Assembly: GCF_008704395.1 (NCBI RefSeq)
Contig: NZ_CP023695.1
Span: 5,394,001-5,458,000, forward strand
DNA: 64,000 nt
Source of the DNA: Streptomyces alboniger
GTDB taxonomy: Bacteria; Actinomycetota; Actinomycetes; Streptomycetales; Streptomycetaceae
Direction: 5' to 3'
The number at the start of each line of letters is the position of its first letter. Within the stretch, counting starts at the first letter, position 1. The notes under the pieces were generated by a model. The model saw only the letters and a program-made list of their open reading frames with translations. It searched no databases and was not told the origin of the DNA. This document shows, one piece after another, positions 1-9,400 of the stretch. A program made the position numbers and the translations under genes.

Positions 1-93
1 AGGGGAGGCCGGCCGCCGGGCTTGCGGGGAGGACGGGTCCTTGCCCCCGGCGGCAGCGGGCTGGTCCCATGGTCGAGGGGTGATGCGGCATGA
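1..93 (+). CDS. Possible 3' end of an upstream gene (partial)
   Basis: An open frame enters from the left edge, runs 30 codons and stops at a TGA that overlaps the ATG of the next gene as ATGA. That overlap is typical of coupled Streptomyces genes. The peptide is Gly/Arg/Pro-rich with no motif, so this rests only on the open frame and the overlap. It could equally be non-coding. Confidence 0.25.
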   Translation, partial: RGGRPPGLRGGRVLAPGGSGLVPWSRGDAA

Positions 94-899
94 GCGGACT
101 GCGCGTCGTACCGGCCTGGCGGCACGGGCAGGAGCGGTTGTACGTCTGTCTCGCGGGCGGCGGGAACGTGGCGTGGTACGACCGTGACTCGTCCCGCGTG
201 AACCTGCTCAGCGAGGACCGCGAGGCCGATGTCCTGCGCGTCCTCGCGCCCTTCCTCACCGGCGAGGTCACGGTGGGCCCGCCGCCGGTCCCCACCTCCG
301 TCGAGCTGACCCGCCTCGCCCTGCACCCCGACGACGACCTCGCCCCGAACCGCCCCGGCGAGGCCCTGCACATCGCCCTGGACCGCGACCGGGCGCCCGC
401 GCGCAGGCTGCGCCCCGACCCCCGGCGCCGCGCTCTCGCCGCGGAACAGGCGGTGGGCGAGGCCCTGGACGGGCTCGAAGGAGCGGGCTGGCGCGTACTG
501 CACTCCCTGCCGCTGCCCGGTGGCGCCCGCATCCACCACCTGCTGATCGGCCCCGGGGGCCTGTTCTGCGTCGCCGCCCTCGCCGTGCGCAGGCAGCGGG
601 TCCGCATCGCCGACCCGATGGTGACGGTCGGCCGCGCCGCCCCCGTTCCCCTGCTGCGCACGCTCCGCGCCGACGCGGGCCGGGCCTCGTTCGCGCTCAC
701 GGCCGAGGTCCGCCCCGTCCTGGCGCTGGCCGGGACGGGGGCGGCGGACCCGCCCGTCACGCCGCCGCCGCGTGATGTGCGGGTGCTGCGCGAGGCGGAC
801 CTGCCGACGCTGACCCGTCTGGGCGGCGTGCTGAAACCGGCCGACGTGGAGGCCCTGCACGCCCTGGCCAGGGACCGCCGCACCTGGCAGCGGGTCTGA
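90..899 (+). CDS. NERD-like (nuclease-related domain) hypothetical protein
   Basis: A 269-residue protein with no signal peptide or membrane segment. Residues about 118-165 (AAEQAVGEALDGL, then GWRVLHSLPLPGG, then HHLLIGPGGLFCV) resemble the start of NERD domains, where a GE..V...L element precedes a strand with I.H..VGP.G. The following Asp/Lys catalytic strand of true NERD nucleases is not evident: after GLFCVAALAV comes a basic stretch without the usual TK. It is therefore probably a degenerate or divergent member. The start overlaps the stop of a possible preceding frame. The role is unknown; the family is associated with DNA processing, and the end-joining genes lie about 600 bp away on the other strand. 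Confidence 0.6.
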   Translation: MSGLRVVPAWRHGQERLYVCLAGGGNVAWYDRDSSRVNLLSEDREADVLRVLAPFLTGEVTVGPPPVPTSVELTRLALHPDDDLAPNRPGEALHIALDRDRAPARRLRPDPRRRALAAEQAVGEALDGLEGAGWRVLHSLPLPGGARIHHLLIGPGGLFCVAALAVRRQRVRIADPMVTVGRAAPVPLLRTLRADAGRASFALTAEVRPVLALAGTGAADPPVTPPPRDVRVLREADLPTLTRLGGVLKPADVEALHALARDRRTWQRV

Positions 900-908
900 G
901 AGCCCGCG

Positions 909-1337
909 TCAGAGGTTGTCCCCCCAGCCGCCCTGGACCATGGTCTGGAAGGCCCAGGAGCCGCCGCGCCTGATCAGGATGTCGGCGTAGCGCAACTGCT
1001 GCGTCTCGCCGTTCGCCGTCATCACCGAGTCGGTGAAGACGACGGCCATGGCGGGGGAGAGGAAGACGGGCGTGCGCGTGGACTCGAAGGTGATGTCCTC
1101 GCTGCCGTCCCCCATCACGTGGGTCATCGTCTGCACGAACTGCTCCCGGTCCCACTGCGCCGACCGCCCGTCCCCCGCGGAGTCGTCGCTGACCAGGTTG
1201 AGCGGGAAGACGGCCAGGTCGGCCATGCGCTCCACATCGCGCTTCGCGCTGTGCGCGTCGTACTCGGCGAACCAGGCGTCCAGGCTCGCGCGGTCCTCGT
1301 CGGTCGGGACGTAGCCGGTCTCGGGAAGGAAGGTCAC
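909..1337 (-). CDS. NTF2-like / SnoaL-type protein
   Basis: A 142-residue protein with the NTF2-like pattern: an N-terminal helix (DEDRASLDAWFAEYDAHSAKRDVERMADL), a segment with QFVQTMTHVMG, and a C-terminal curved sheet (MAVVFTDSVMT, then RYADILIRRGGSWAFQTMVQGGW). The family includes small ketosteroid-isomerase-like enzymes and binding proteins; nothing here fixes a substrate. The gene is transcribed away from the ligase gene, and its own upstream region (1338-1460) carries a good promoter flanked by two similar palindromes, so it is probably controlled by a repressor encoded elsewhere. Confidence 0.7.
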   Translation of the reverse strand: MTFLPETGYVPTDEDRASLDAWFAEYDAHSAKRDVERMADLAVFPLNLVSDDSAGDGRSAQWDREQFVQTMTHVMGDGSEDITFESTRTPVFLSPAMAVVFTDSVMTANGETQQLRYADILIRRGGSWAFQTMVQGGWGDNL

Positions 1338-1360
1338 GGGTTCTCCTCGTTCGTTCTTCT

Positions 1361-1423
1361 CGTCAACTTTGACTAATGACGAGGAGGTTATGCCTTCGAT
1401 GAGAGCTAGTCAAACTTGATTAG
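1361..1423 (-). promoter_or_regulatory. Promoter with two TAGTCAAAnTTGA-type operators
   Basis: On the minus strand a -35 TTGACT (1413-1408) and a -10 TAACCT (1390-1385) are 17 bp apart, giving a start near 1378. Two related palindromes flank it: 1406-1423 (CTAGTCAAACTTGATTAG) covers the -35, and 1362-1376 (minus strand TTAGTCAAAGTTGAC) lies at the transcription start. The placement suits a repressor. The box resembles MarR or TetR operators in style, but no such regulator is present in the window. Confidence 0.6.
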
Positions 1424-1460
1424 ACGTGATGCCGGTCACATTCTCCCGAGGAGTCGATCA

Positions 1461-2348
1461 TCACCGGAAGCGGACCACGACCGCCGTCGCGTGCCGCGTC
1501 GTGTTCTGCCGCACCTCGACCAGCACCACCGGCTCCGCGGGCAGCGCCGCGTACGTGACGTCGCCGATGCCGATCGCGGTCGCCACGCCCTCGCCCACCG
1601 GATCCGGCAGCGCACCCGCCGCGGCGGACCGCACGGCGGGGGACAGCGGCGACGACACGACCGGGGTACCGTCCCCCGGCAGGGCGAGGACCAGCGCCTG
1701 CGGCCGGGCGGGGCTGCCGGTGCAGCCGACCACCACCGCGTCCCGGGTGTCGCTGTGCCGCAGCTTCAGCCACGCGCGCGTGCCGCCCCGGTACGCCCCG
1801 TCGAGCCGTTTGATCACCAGGCCCTCGACGCCGGTCGCGGGGAGCGTCTCGTACCAGGTCAGGGCGAGGTTGCGGTCGGTGGTCGACGGCACGGCCTGGA
1901 GCGGTGGTCCCCAGGGCGCCAGCAGCCGTACGAGACGCGCCCGCCGCTCCTCGTACGGCAGTCCGCGGCAGTCCTCGCCGCCCTCCGCGAGCAGGTCGAA
2001 CGCCGCGTACGAGGCGGGCAGGGTGCGCGCGAGGACGGCGGCACGCGCGCGTGTGGCCGCCGCCCGCTGCTGCACGGCGGCGAAGTCGATGCGGCCACGG
2101 GACCACACCACGACCTCACCGTCGAGGGCGGTGCCTTCGGGGAGGCGGACCGCGGCCTCGGCGAGGTCGGGGAAGGCGCTGGTGACGGTCCGCCCGGAGC
2201 GGGCCTGGAGGACCACCCGGCCCCGCTCGTCCCGGAGCGCGACCAGGCGGTGCCCGTCGAACTTCGGTTCGTAGGCCCAGCCGCCGCCCTCCGGCAGCGC
2301 GCTCACGGCCTCCGCGAGGGCCACCCGTACGGGCGTCGGCAGGCTCAT
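1461..2348 (-). CDS. ATP-dependent DNA ligase (LigC/LigD ligase-domain type)
   Basis: A 295-residue stand-alone ligase. Motif I EPKFDGHR contains the adenylated lysine (K29). Motif III/IIIa regions are around LDGEVVVW and YAAFDLL, motif IV is EGLVIKR, and motif V is WLKLR. A short OB-fold region follows (VVVGCTG onward, ending VEVRQNTTRHATAVVVRF). The length matches the ligase domain of LigD without fused polymerase or nuclease parts. It joins DNA nicks using ATP and, with the adjacent primase-polymerase and Ku, probably completes non-homologous end joining. It lies 31 bp downstream of the polymerase gene on the same strand, so the two are likely co-transcribed. Confidence 0.88.
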   Translation of the reverse strand: MSLPTPVRVALAEAVSALPEGGGWAYEPKFDGHRLVALRDERGRVVLQARSGRTVTSAFPDLAEAAVRLPEGTALDGEVVVWSRGRIDFAAVQQRAAATRARAAVLARTLPASYAAFDLLAEGGEDCRGLPYEERRARLVRLLAPWGPPLQAVPSTTDRNLALTWYETLPATGVEGLVIKRLDGAYRGGTRAWLKLRHSDTRDAVVVGCTGSPARPQALVLALPGDGTPVVSSPLSPAVRSAAAGALPDPVGEGVATAIGIGDVTYAALPAEPVVLVEVRQNTTRHATAVVVRFR

Positions 2349-2379
2349 CGCGCGGCCTTCGCAGGGGGTGTCGGCGAAC

Positions 2380-3276
2380 TCATCGCGCTGCCCGCGCGGG
2401 CAGGGGTCTGGCGTTGTTGAGGTTGATCAGAGGGGCGAGCAGGTCGCCGTGTGCGCGCAGCCGGGGCGCGATGTCGTCCGCCGAGAAGACCAGCCGGTCC
2501 GGCTCCTCGCACGCCTCGATCTCCGCCCAGGTCACCGGCGTGGAGACGGTCGGCTCGGCGCGGGCCCGCAGGGTGTAGGGCGCGGCGGTGGTCTTCGCGG
2601 CGGCGTTCTGGCTGAAGTCGACGAAGACCTTGCCCGGCCGCAGGCTGCGGGTCATGCGGTGCACGACGAGGTCGGGCAGCTCCTTCTCGGCCTCGACGGC
2701 CAGGGACTTCGCGTACGCGCTGACCCGTTCGGAGGGCGTCGGCTCCAGCGGGACGAGCAGGTGCAGGCCCTTGCTGCCGGACGTCTTCGCGTACACGGGG
2801 AAGCCGTCGGCCGTCAGCCGCTCGCGCAGCCAGAGCGCGGCCCGGCAGCACTCCACGACGGTGGCGGGCGGGCCGGGGTCCAGGTCGAGCACCAGCCGGT
2901 CGGCCTGCCCAGGGGCGCCGGCCCGCCACTGCGGGGTGTGGAACTCGGTCACCAGATTGGCCGCCCACATCAGCGACGCCAGGTCCTGGACGAGGATCTG
3001 GCGGGTGGGGCCCTCGGAGCGGGGCACCTCGGCGGTCCGCACCCATTCGGGGGTGCCCGGGAGCACGTTCTTGGTGAAGAAGCGCTGGCCGTCCGGTCCG
3101 TCGGGATAGCGCAGGAAGGACAGGGGCCGGTCCACGAGGTGCGCGAGCAGGGCGCCGGCCGTGCCGGCGTAGTAGTGCAGCACCTCGCCCTTGGTGAAGC
3201 CGCTCGCGGGATAGATGACCTTCTCCAGGTTGCTGAGCGAGATCCGTCGCCCCTCCACCTCTGTGATCGGCGTCAT
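2380..3276 (-). CDS. ligD: LigD-type primase-polymerase (NHEJ)
   Basis: A 298-residue archaeo-eukaryotic primase (PolDom) protein. The start is the ATG giving MTPITEVEGRRISLSNLEKV, the usual N-terminus of actinobacterial LigD polymerases; the frame stays open far upstream but has no further homology. Recognisable blocks are the NLEKVIYP/FTKGEVLHYY start, FTKNVLPGTPEW, the metal-binding DLDPG, the nucleotide-binding SGSKGLHLLVPL, and the late block DLVVHRMTRSLRPGKVFVDFSQN. The family fills in and extends ends at double-strand breaks, with a bias to ribonucleotides. It is divergent from ku (81 bp apart), so the two promoters share a short intergenic region. Confidence 0.9.
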   Translation of the reverse strand: MTPITEVEGRRISLSNLEKVIYPASGFTKGEVLHYYAGTAGALLAHLVDRPLSFLRYPDGPDGQRFFTKNVLPGTPEWVRTAEVPRSEGPTRQILVQDLASLMWAANLVTEFHTPQWRAGAPGQADRLVLDLDPGPPATVVECCRAALWLRERLTADGFPVYAKTSGSKGLHLLVPLEPTPSERVSAYAKSLAVEAEKELPDLVVHRMTRSLRPGKVFVDFSQNAAAKTTAAPYTLRARAEPTVSTPVTWAEIEACEEPDRLVFSADDIAPRLRAHGDLLAPLINLNNARPLPARAAR

Positions 3277-3357
3277 ACGATGAGAGTCCCATAAATCGCC
3301 CTTAACGCCATGAATCAGCCAGATCACCCGCAATCCCCCCAGTGAGAGGTCCCGGAC

Positions 3358-4533
3358 GTGCGATCCATATGGAACGGTGCGATCTCCTTCGGCCTGGTCA
3401 GCATCCCGATCAAGCTCGTGAACGCCACCGAGAACCACTCGATCTCCTTCCGCCAGATCCACACGGAGGACGGCGGCCGGATCCGCTACCGCAAGGTGTG
3501 CGAGCTGGAGGACCGCGAGGTGGCCTCGGCCGAGATCGGCAAGGGCTACGAGGACGCGGACGGCTCGATCATCCCGATCACGGACCAGGACCTGGCCGCG
3601 CTGCCCATCCCGACGGCCAAGACGATCGAGATCGTCGCCTTCGTCCCGGCGGACCGCATCGACCCGCTCCAGATCGACGCTGCGTACTACCTCTCGGCGA
3701 ACGGCGTCCCCGCCGCCAAGCCCTACACACTGCTGCGCGAGGCGCTCAAGCGGAGCCAGAAGGTGGCCATCGCGAAGTACGCGCTGCGGGGCCGGGAGCG
3801 CCTCGGCATGCTGCGCGTCGTCGACGACGTGATCGCCATGCACGGCCTGCTGTGGCCGGACGAGATCCGGGAGCCGGAGGGAGTGGCCCCCGAGTCCCAC
3901 GTCACCGTCCGCGACGCCGAACTCGACCTGGCGGACGCCCTGATGGACACCCTCGGTGACGTCGACATGTCCACCCTCCACGACGACTACCGCTCGGCGG
4001 TCGAGGAACTCATCGCCGCGAAGGTCGAGGGCGGTACACCCGCGGAGCAGGCCCCGGCGGCCGAGGCGGGCGGCGGCAAGGTCATAGACCTGATGGCCGC
4101 CCTGGAGAGCAGCGTCCGCGCGGCCCGCACGGCCCGGGGCGAGTCCGACGAGGGCGGCCGGGGCGACGAGGGCGCCGAGAGCGGGACGAAGGCGGAGGTC
4201 ACCCAACTCCGGTCGCACCGCGCCAAGTCGGCACCGGCGTCCGCGCGCAAGTCGTCCCCCGCGACCCCCAAGCAGGTCGGCGGCAAGAAGTCGACGTCGG
4301 CCTCGGCGAAGAAGAAGGAAGCCCCCGCCAAGAAGTCGGCGGCCAAGACGACGGCGACGAAGTCCGGGGCGAAGTCAACGACGGCGTCCGGCAAATCGAC
4401 GGCGAGTAAAGCGACGGCGGGCAAGGCGGCCGCGGGCAAGACGGCCGCGAGCAAGACGGCGGCCAAGAAGACGACGCAGAAGAAGACGGCATCGGCGAAG
4501 AAGACGACGGCGAAGCGCCGGGCCTCCGCGTAA
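3358..4533 (+). CDS. ku: Ku protein (NHEJ end-binding) with Lys/Ala-rich tail
   Basis: A 391-residue protein starting at GTG (MRSIWNGAISFGLVSIPIKL, the standard bacterial Ku N-terminus). Residues 1-260 form the Ku ring domain (RYRKVCELEDREV, ITDQDLAALPIPTAKTIEIV, YTLLREALKRSQKVAIAKYALRGRERL). After residue 285 the protein becomes a histone H1-like tail of Lys, Ala, Ser and Thr repeats (AKKT, AKKS, ATAGKAAAG) ending KRRASA, seen in some actinobacterial Ku proteins and expected to bind DNA. It should bind broken ends and recruit the polymerase and ligase encoded divergently. Confidence 0.95.
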   Translation: MRSIWNGAISFGLVSIPIKLVNATENHSISFRQIHTEDGGRIRYRKVCELEDREVASAEIGKGYEDADGSIIPITDQDLAALPIPTAKTIEIVAFVPADRIDPLQIDAAYYLSANGVPAAKPYTLLREALKRSQKVAIAKYALRGRERLGMLRVVDDVIAMHGLLWPDEIREPEGVAPESHVTVRDAELDLADALMDTLGDVDMSTLHDDYRSAVEELIAAKVEGGTPAEQAPAAEAGGGKVIDLMAALESSVRAARTARGESDEGGRGDEGAESGTKAEVTQLRSHRAKSAPASARKSSPATPKQVGGKKSTSASAKKKEAPAKKSAAKTTATKSGAKSTTASGKSTASKATAGKAAAGKTAASKTAAKKTTQKKTASAKKTTAKRRASA

Positions 4534-4540
4534 CGCTCGC

Positions 4541-4570
4541 CGGGTCCGCCCGAGTCGGGTCCGCCCGAGT
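4541..4570. repeat. Perfect tandem repeat, 15 bp x 2
   Basis: CGGGTCCGCCCGAGT occurs twice head to tail just after the ku stop codon. It could be a slippage product or part of the ku 3' region; no hairpin function is obvious. Confidence 0.75.
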
Positions 4571-4723
4571 GTCCAGGGGTGAGGGCGATGTGCTTGACGC
4601 AAAAGGGCACAATGCAAATCTCGGCGCCGACCGGGGTGGGCATGAAGGACACCTTCGTAAGGGCGCCGCATAAAGTCGTCAACTGAATACGGTCAAACCG
4701 CCCCCTCTCGCCCTTTTGCGACC

Positions 4724-4762
4724 TGTGAGCAATGTCACAATCGCTTGATGGAATTGTATATT
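4724..4762 (+). promoter_or_regulatory. Candidate cluster promoter with Crp/Rex-type palindrome
   Basis: The region 4534-4824 is a 291-bp gap that is AT-rich for this genome. It holds a perfect inverted repeat TGTGA-GCAATG-TCACA (4724-4739) and a -10 TATATT (4757-4762). At 17 bp spacing the -35 would be GTCACA (4734-4739), that is, the right arm of the palindrome, so a bound protein would sit at about -38 from a start near 4769. The palindrome fits the Streptomyces Crp consensus GTG-N6-GNCAC and also resembles Rex operators (TTGTGAA-N4-TTCACAA, 11 of 14 positions). It is the only strong signal upstream of mbtH. Confidence 0.55.
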
Positions 4763-4824
4763 CCGCGCAATGATCTCTGCGGACACAATGGGATTCTTTG
4801 GGATTTCCGGGGGGTTTAAGGTAT

Positions 4825-5031
4825 ATGGCCAGTAATCCATTTGAAGATGATGGCGCGGATTATCTGGTACTCGTGAACGACGAGAACCAGCACGCTCTCT
4901 GGCCCGCCGGGCTCGACATCCCCTCCGGCTGGACCGTCGCACAAGAGGCGAGTTCACGGGCCGATTCCCTGGCCTACGTCGAGGAGCATTGGACGGATAT
5001 GCGTCCGGCCGGCCTGATATCCGGCTCCTGA
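4825..5031 (+). CDS. mbtH: MbtH-like NRPS accessory protein
   Basis: A 68-residue MbtH-family protein. The start chosen is the ATG giving MASNPFEDDG; an upstream in-frame ATG at 4798 adds nine residues without homology. The family signature is present: NPFED, then NDENQHALWP (usual N.E.Q.SLWP), then IPSGW and HWTDMRPAGL. These proteins bind adenylation domains and are often required for their solubility and activity. It is the first gene of the cluster, one base before the exporter gene, and probably serves one or more of the four adenylation domains encoded downstream. Confidence 0.95.
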   Translation: MASNPFEDDGADYLVLVNDENQHALWPAGLDIPSGWTVAQEASSRADSLAYVEEHWTDMRPAGLISGS

Positions 5032-5032
5032 C

Positions 5033-6469
5033 GTGAGCGGCAGCGGAAAAGCGGCCGGAAAAGCGAAGGCGCGGGGCGCGGAGAAATCGGGGCCGGGCCG
5101 CTTCACCGGTGCGGGCCCCTTGTTGCTCGTCTGGTCGGGACAAGCCGTCTCACTGGTCGGAAGCGCCGTTCTCAGATTCGCTTTCATTATCGAGGTCTGG
5201 TCCACCGGGGAGCAGGCCACCGCCGTCACCGCGCTGTCCCTCTGCGCCCTGCTTCCACAGGCACTGTTCAGCCCGTTCGCGGGCGCGATAATCGACCGCA
5301 TCCGCAAACGGTCCGCACTCCAGATCGCCGACGCGGGCGGACTCCTCACCGTCGGCCTGCTCGCCCTCGTGCACTTCTTCGGCGGCGGCCTGGAACCGTG
5401 GCAGGTCTACCCGGCGACCGTCCTCCTCGGCATCAGCGCCGCCTTCCAGCTGCCCGCGCTCACCGCCGCCGTCCCCCTCCTCGTCCGCAAGGACCAACTG
5501 GGCCGGGCCAACGGCCTTCTCGCGGGAGCCAGAAGCGCCGCGGGGATCTGCGGCCCGGCGCTCGGCGGCGTCATGGTCGCCGTCTCCGGGATCGGCGCCG
5601 TCCTCATCATCGACCTGGTCAGCTACGCCTTCGCGCTCATCGGCATACGCGTCGTACGGATGAAGGGCGACAAGGTCCCCGCGGGCGCGGGCGCACCCCG
5701 TACGAGGATCACCGCGGAGGCCGTGGAGGGCCTGCGCTACGTCTTCCGGCAGGGGAGCCTGCGCGCCATGACCGTGAACTTCTGCACGGTCAACCTCGTC
5801 ATGGTCTTCGGCTTCGCCGTCATCCAGCCCATGGTCCTGATCAAGGACGGCAACGGCGCGCTCGCCGCCGTGAACAGCGCGATCGGCGTCGGCGGAGTCG
5901 TCGGCGGTCTGCTGATGGCGGCCTGGGGCGGGCCGAAGAACCGCGGCCGCGGCATGATGCTCGGCATCGTCGGCATGTGCCTCTCGGCGCAGATCGGGAT
6001 GGCCCTGGTCGGCGGGGTCGTCGCCTGGTGCGCGGCCATCCTCGTCGGCGCGCTGCTCATGACGCTCGTCAACTCCTCCATGCAGGCGATCGTGCAGACC
6101 AAGGTGGACCCCCAGTGGCAGGGCCGGGTCTTCGGCGCGGTCATGTTCCTGTCGCAGATCTCCGTGCCGCTGGCCACGGCGGTCTCCGGGCCGCTCGCCG
6201 ACGGCGTCTTCGAGCCGCAGGCCGACGACGGGACCGGCGTCTTCGTCCTCCTGGGCCCCCTGTTCGGCGACGACCCCGGCAGCGGCATGGCCGGGATGCT
6301 CTTCCTCGCGGGTGTCGCGGGCCTCGCGGTCGCTCTGTGGGGCCTCGCGAGCCGCTCGATCAGGGACATCGACGTACTGCTGCCGGACATCGACGACGAG
6401 AACGAACAGAAGGCCGACGACGGGACCGACGGCAGGGGCGGTGAGAAGGATGACGCGGTGCGTGCATGA
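5033..6469 (+). CDS. MFS exporter (drug/siderophore efflux type)
   Basis: A 478-residue major facilitator protein beginning at GTG, one base after the mbtH stop. A polar Lys/Gly-rich N-terminal tail (about 25 residues) precedes 10-12 hydrophobic segments. The loop GAIIDRIRKRSALQIADAGG is the conserved MFS motif A region between the second and third helices, and the length and pattern match the DHA3 (EntS/tetV-like) subgroup. The polar C-terminus (DIDDENEQKADDGTD) is cytosolic. It most likely exports the peptide made by the cluster. Its 3' end overlaps the NRPS-1 start by 20 bp, so translation is coupled. Confidence 0.88.
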   Translation: MSGSGKAAGKAKARGAEKSGPGRFTGAGPLLLVWSGQAVSLVGSAVLRFAFIIEVWSTGEQATAVTALSLCALLPQALFSPFAGAIIDRIRKRSALQIADAGGLLTVGLLALVHFFGGGLEPWQVYPATVLLGISAAFQLPALTAAVPLLVRKDQLGRANGLLAGARSAAGICGPALGGVMVAVSGIGAVLIIDLVSYAFALIGIRVVRMKGDKVPAGAGAPRTRITAEAVEGLRYVFRQGSLRAMTVNFCTVNLVMVFGFAVIQPMVLIKDGNGALAAVNSAIGVGGVVGGLLMAAWGGPKNRGRGMMLGIVGMCLSAQIGMALVGGVVAWCAAILVGALLMTLVNSSMQAIVQTKVDPQWQGRVFGAVMFLSQISVPLATAVSGPLADGVFEPQADDGTGVFVLLGPLFGDDPGSGMAGMLFLAGVAGLAVALWGLASRSIRDIDVLLPDIDDENEQKADDGTDGRGGEKDDAVRA

Positions 6470-9400
6470 ACTGTTCGAGGAGCAGAGCGCACGGACGCCC
6501 GACGCGACAGCCCTCGTATACGAGGACGAACGGCTGACCTACGCCGAACTCGACGCCCGTGCCGCCCGGTTGGCGGGCCTGCTCGCGGCGCGCGGAGTGA
6601 CGCGCGGCGACACCGTCGGGGTGTACCTGGAGCGCTCCGCGGAGCTGGCCGTCGCGGTACTCGGCACGCTGAAGGCGGGGGCGGGATATGTGATGCTCGA
6701 CCCCGGCTTCCCCGCCGGGCGCCTGCGCGGCATGGCGGCGGACGCGGGGATCGCGGCGGTACTCGCGTCGGCCGGTGCGGCCGAGGAGCAGCCGGAGTTC
6801 GTGGACGACGTGCCCGTGCTGCACGTCGAAGACGCCGCACACGCGCGGCCGTTGAGACGCGGGGCGGTTGCCGTGCGGCCCGACGACGTGGCCTGCGTGA
6901 TGTTCACCTCCGGGTCGACCGGCAGGCCGAAGGGCATCGTCGCCCCGCACCGCGCGGTCACCGCCACGCTCACCGGCCAAGACTACGCCTCCTTCGGGCC
7001 CGGCGCGGTCTGGCTCCAGTGCGCGCCCGTGTCGTGGGACGCGTTCGCGCTGGAGCTGTGGGGGCCGCTGCTCGGCGGCGGGACGTGCGTACTGCACCCG
7101 GGGCGGCGCCCCGACCCGGTGGTGATCGCGCGGCTCGTCGCCGCGCACGGGATCACGTCCATGTACCTGTCCGCTTCCCTGTTCAACGTCATCGTCGACG
7201 AGTACCCGCGCGCGATCACCGGACTGCGCGAACTGATCGTCGGCGGCGAGGCGCTGTCGCCCCCGCACGTGGCCCGCGCCCTGGAGCGCGCACCCGGACT
7301 GCGGCTCGGCAACGGCTACGGCCCCGTCGAGTGCATGGTCTTCCTCACCGTCCACCGCATCGCCCCGCAGGACGTGCGCGACGGCCGTCCGGTGCCGATC
7401 GGCCGCCCGCTGGCCGGCAAGCGGCTGTACGTGCTCGACGAGCGGCTGCGACCGGTCGCGGACGGCGTCGCCGGCGAGCTGTACGCCGCCGGGGCGGGCC
7501 TCGCGCGCGGCTACTGCGACGCGCCGCTGACGGCGGAGCGGTTCGTGGCCGCGCCGCCCGGTCTCGGGCGCCCGGGTGAACGCATGTACCGCACGGGCGA
7601 CTTGGCACGCCGACGGGCCGACGGCACCTTCGAGTACCTGGGGCGGTCCGACAGCCAGGTGAAGATCCGGGGCTTTCGCGTGGAACCCGGCGAGGTCGAG
7701 GCCGCCCTCGCCCGCCACCCCGGAGTCGAGCGCGTCGCCGTGGTGGCCACGCGTGCCGCGGCGGACGGCGAGCGGCAGCTCGTCGCGTACTTAGTCCCCC
7801 GCAAGCGGGGCGAACAGGAGCCGACGGAAGCGGAGTTGCGCGCGCACGCGGAGCGTGAACTCGCCGAGTTCCTGGTCCCCGCCGCCTTCGTCCCGCTCGA
7901 CGCGCTGCCGCTGACCGCCAACGGAAAGCTGGACCGGGCGGCGCTCCCCGAACCCGCACGGCCCGCGTCCGAGGAACCCCGCCCAGGCGCGGGCGACGCA
8001 CGGAGCGAGACGGTCCGCGCGCTGTGCGCCCTCTTCGCCGACGTCCTCGGTGTCGCGTCGGTCGGCCCGTACGACGACTTCTTCGCCCTGGGCGGCCACT
8101 CCCTGCTCGCCGCCCGGGTCCTCGGCCGCGTCCACACGGCGCTGGGTGCCGAGCTTGACCTGCGTACGCTCTTCGAGGCGGCGACCCCGGCGGGGCTCGC
8201 GCCGCACGTCGACGGCGCCGCCAAGTCGCTGCCGCCGGCCCCCACTACGCCGTCCGGTGGCTCCGCGTCCCTGCCGGTCTCTCCCGCCCAGCACCGGCTC
8301 TGGTTCCTCGACCGGCTCGGCGCCGGAGTCGCGTACAACCTGCCCGTGCTGGTGCGGCTGCACGGCGAGGTGGACCCGGACGCCCTGGGGGACGCCCTCG
8401 GCGATGTCGTCGCCCGGCACGACGTGCTCCGTACCGTCTTCGACGAGGTGGACGGGGCGCCGGTACGGCGCGTGCTGAGCGGCGTCGACGCGAGGCCGCC
8501 CTTCCGGCATCTCACCCTGGCCGAAGCCGAACTGGCGGCAGCGGTCGAGGGCGCCGCCCGCCACCGCTTCGACCTGCGGGGCGAACTTCCCGTGCGGGGC
8601 GCCCTGTTCAGCGTCCGGGACCGGCCCGGCGAACACGCCCTGCTCGTCCTGATCCACCACATCGCAGGTGACGGCTGGTCCCTCGCGCCCCTCTTCCGTG
8701 ACCTGTCACGCGCGTACGCCACCAGAGCGGAGGCGGAGGGCCGTGGAACGCTGCCGCCCCTGCCCGTCACGTACGCCGAGCACGCCCGCCGCCAGGCCGA
8801 CCGGCTCGGGTCGCCCGACGACCCCGCCTCCCTCGCGGCTCGCCAACTCGCCTACTGGACGAGGACACTAAGGACACCAACGGGCGCCAGGCCCGAGGGC
8901 CCGCTGCTTCCGCGGCGCCCGGACCGGCCCGCCGTGCCTGGCCCCGTCGCCGCGACCGTCGTACGCCGCCTCGACGCCGCCGCGCACGCCCGCCTCGTCG
9001 ACGCCGCCCGCGACCAGGGCGCCACCCTCTTCATGGCCCTGCACACCGCGCTCGCCGCGGTGCTCGCACGGGCCGGCGCGGGCGAGGACCTCGCGATCGG
9101 CGCGCCCGTCGCGGGCCGGGCCGGGGACGGGAGCGTCGAGGACGCCGTCGGGTTCTTCGTGAACATGCTCGTGCTGCGCACCGACGTGTCCGGCGACCCG
9201 GGCGCGCGGCAGCTGCTCGCCCGCGTCCGGGAGGCCGACCTGGCCGCGTTCGCCCACCAGGACGTGCCGTTCGAGCAGGTTGTGGGCGCCCTGAAGCCGC
9301 CGCGGACGCGGGGAAGGCAGCCGTTCACCGATGTCGTCCTCGCCCTCCAGAACAACGCGCGAGCCGAGGTGGACCTGCCCGGCGCCGACGCGGGCGTCGA

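Noticed and set aside
3277..4218. Upstream extension of the LigD polymerase frame
   Set aside because: It runs antisense through ku and has no homology; the family N-terminus begins at ATG 3276.
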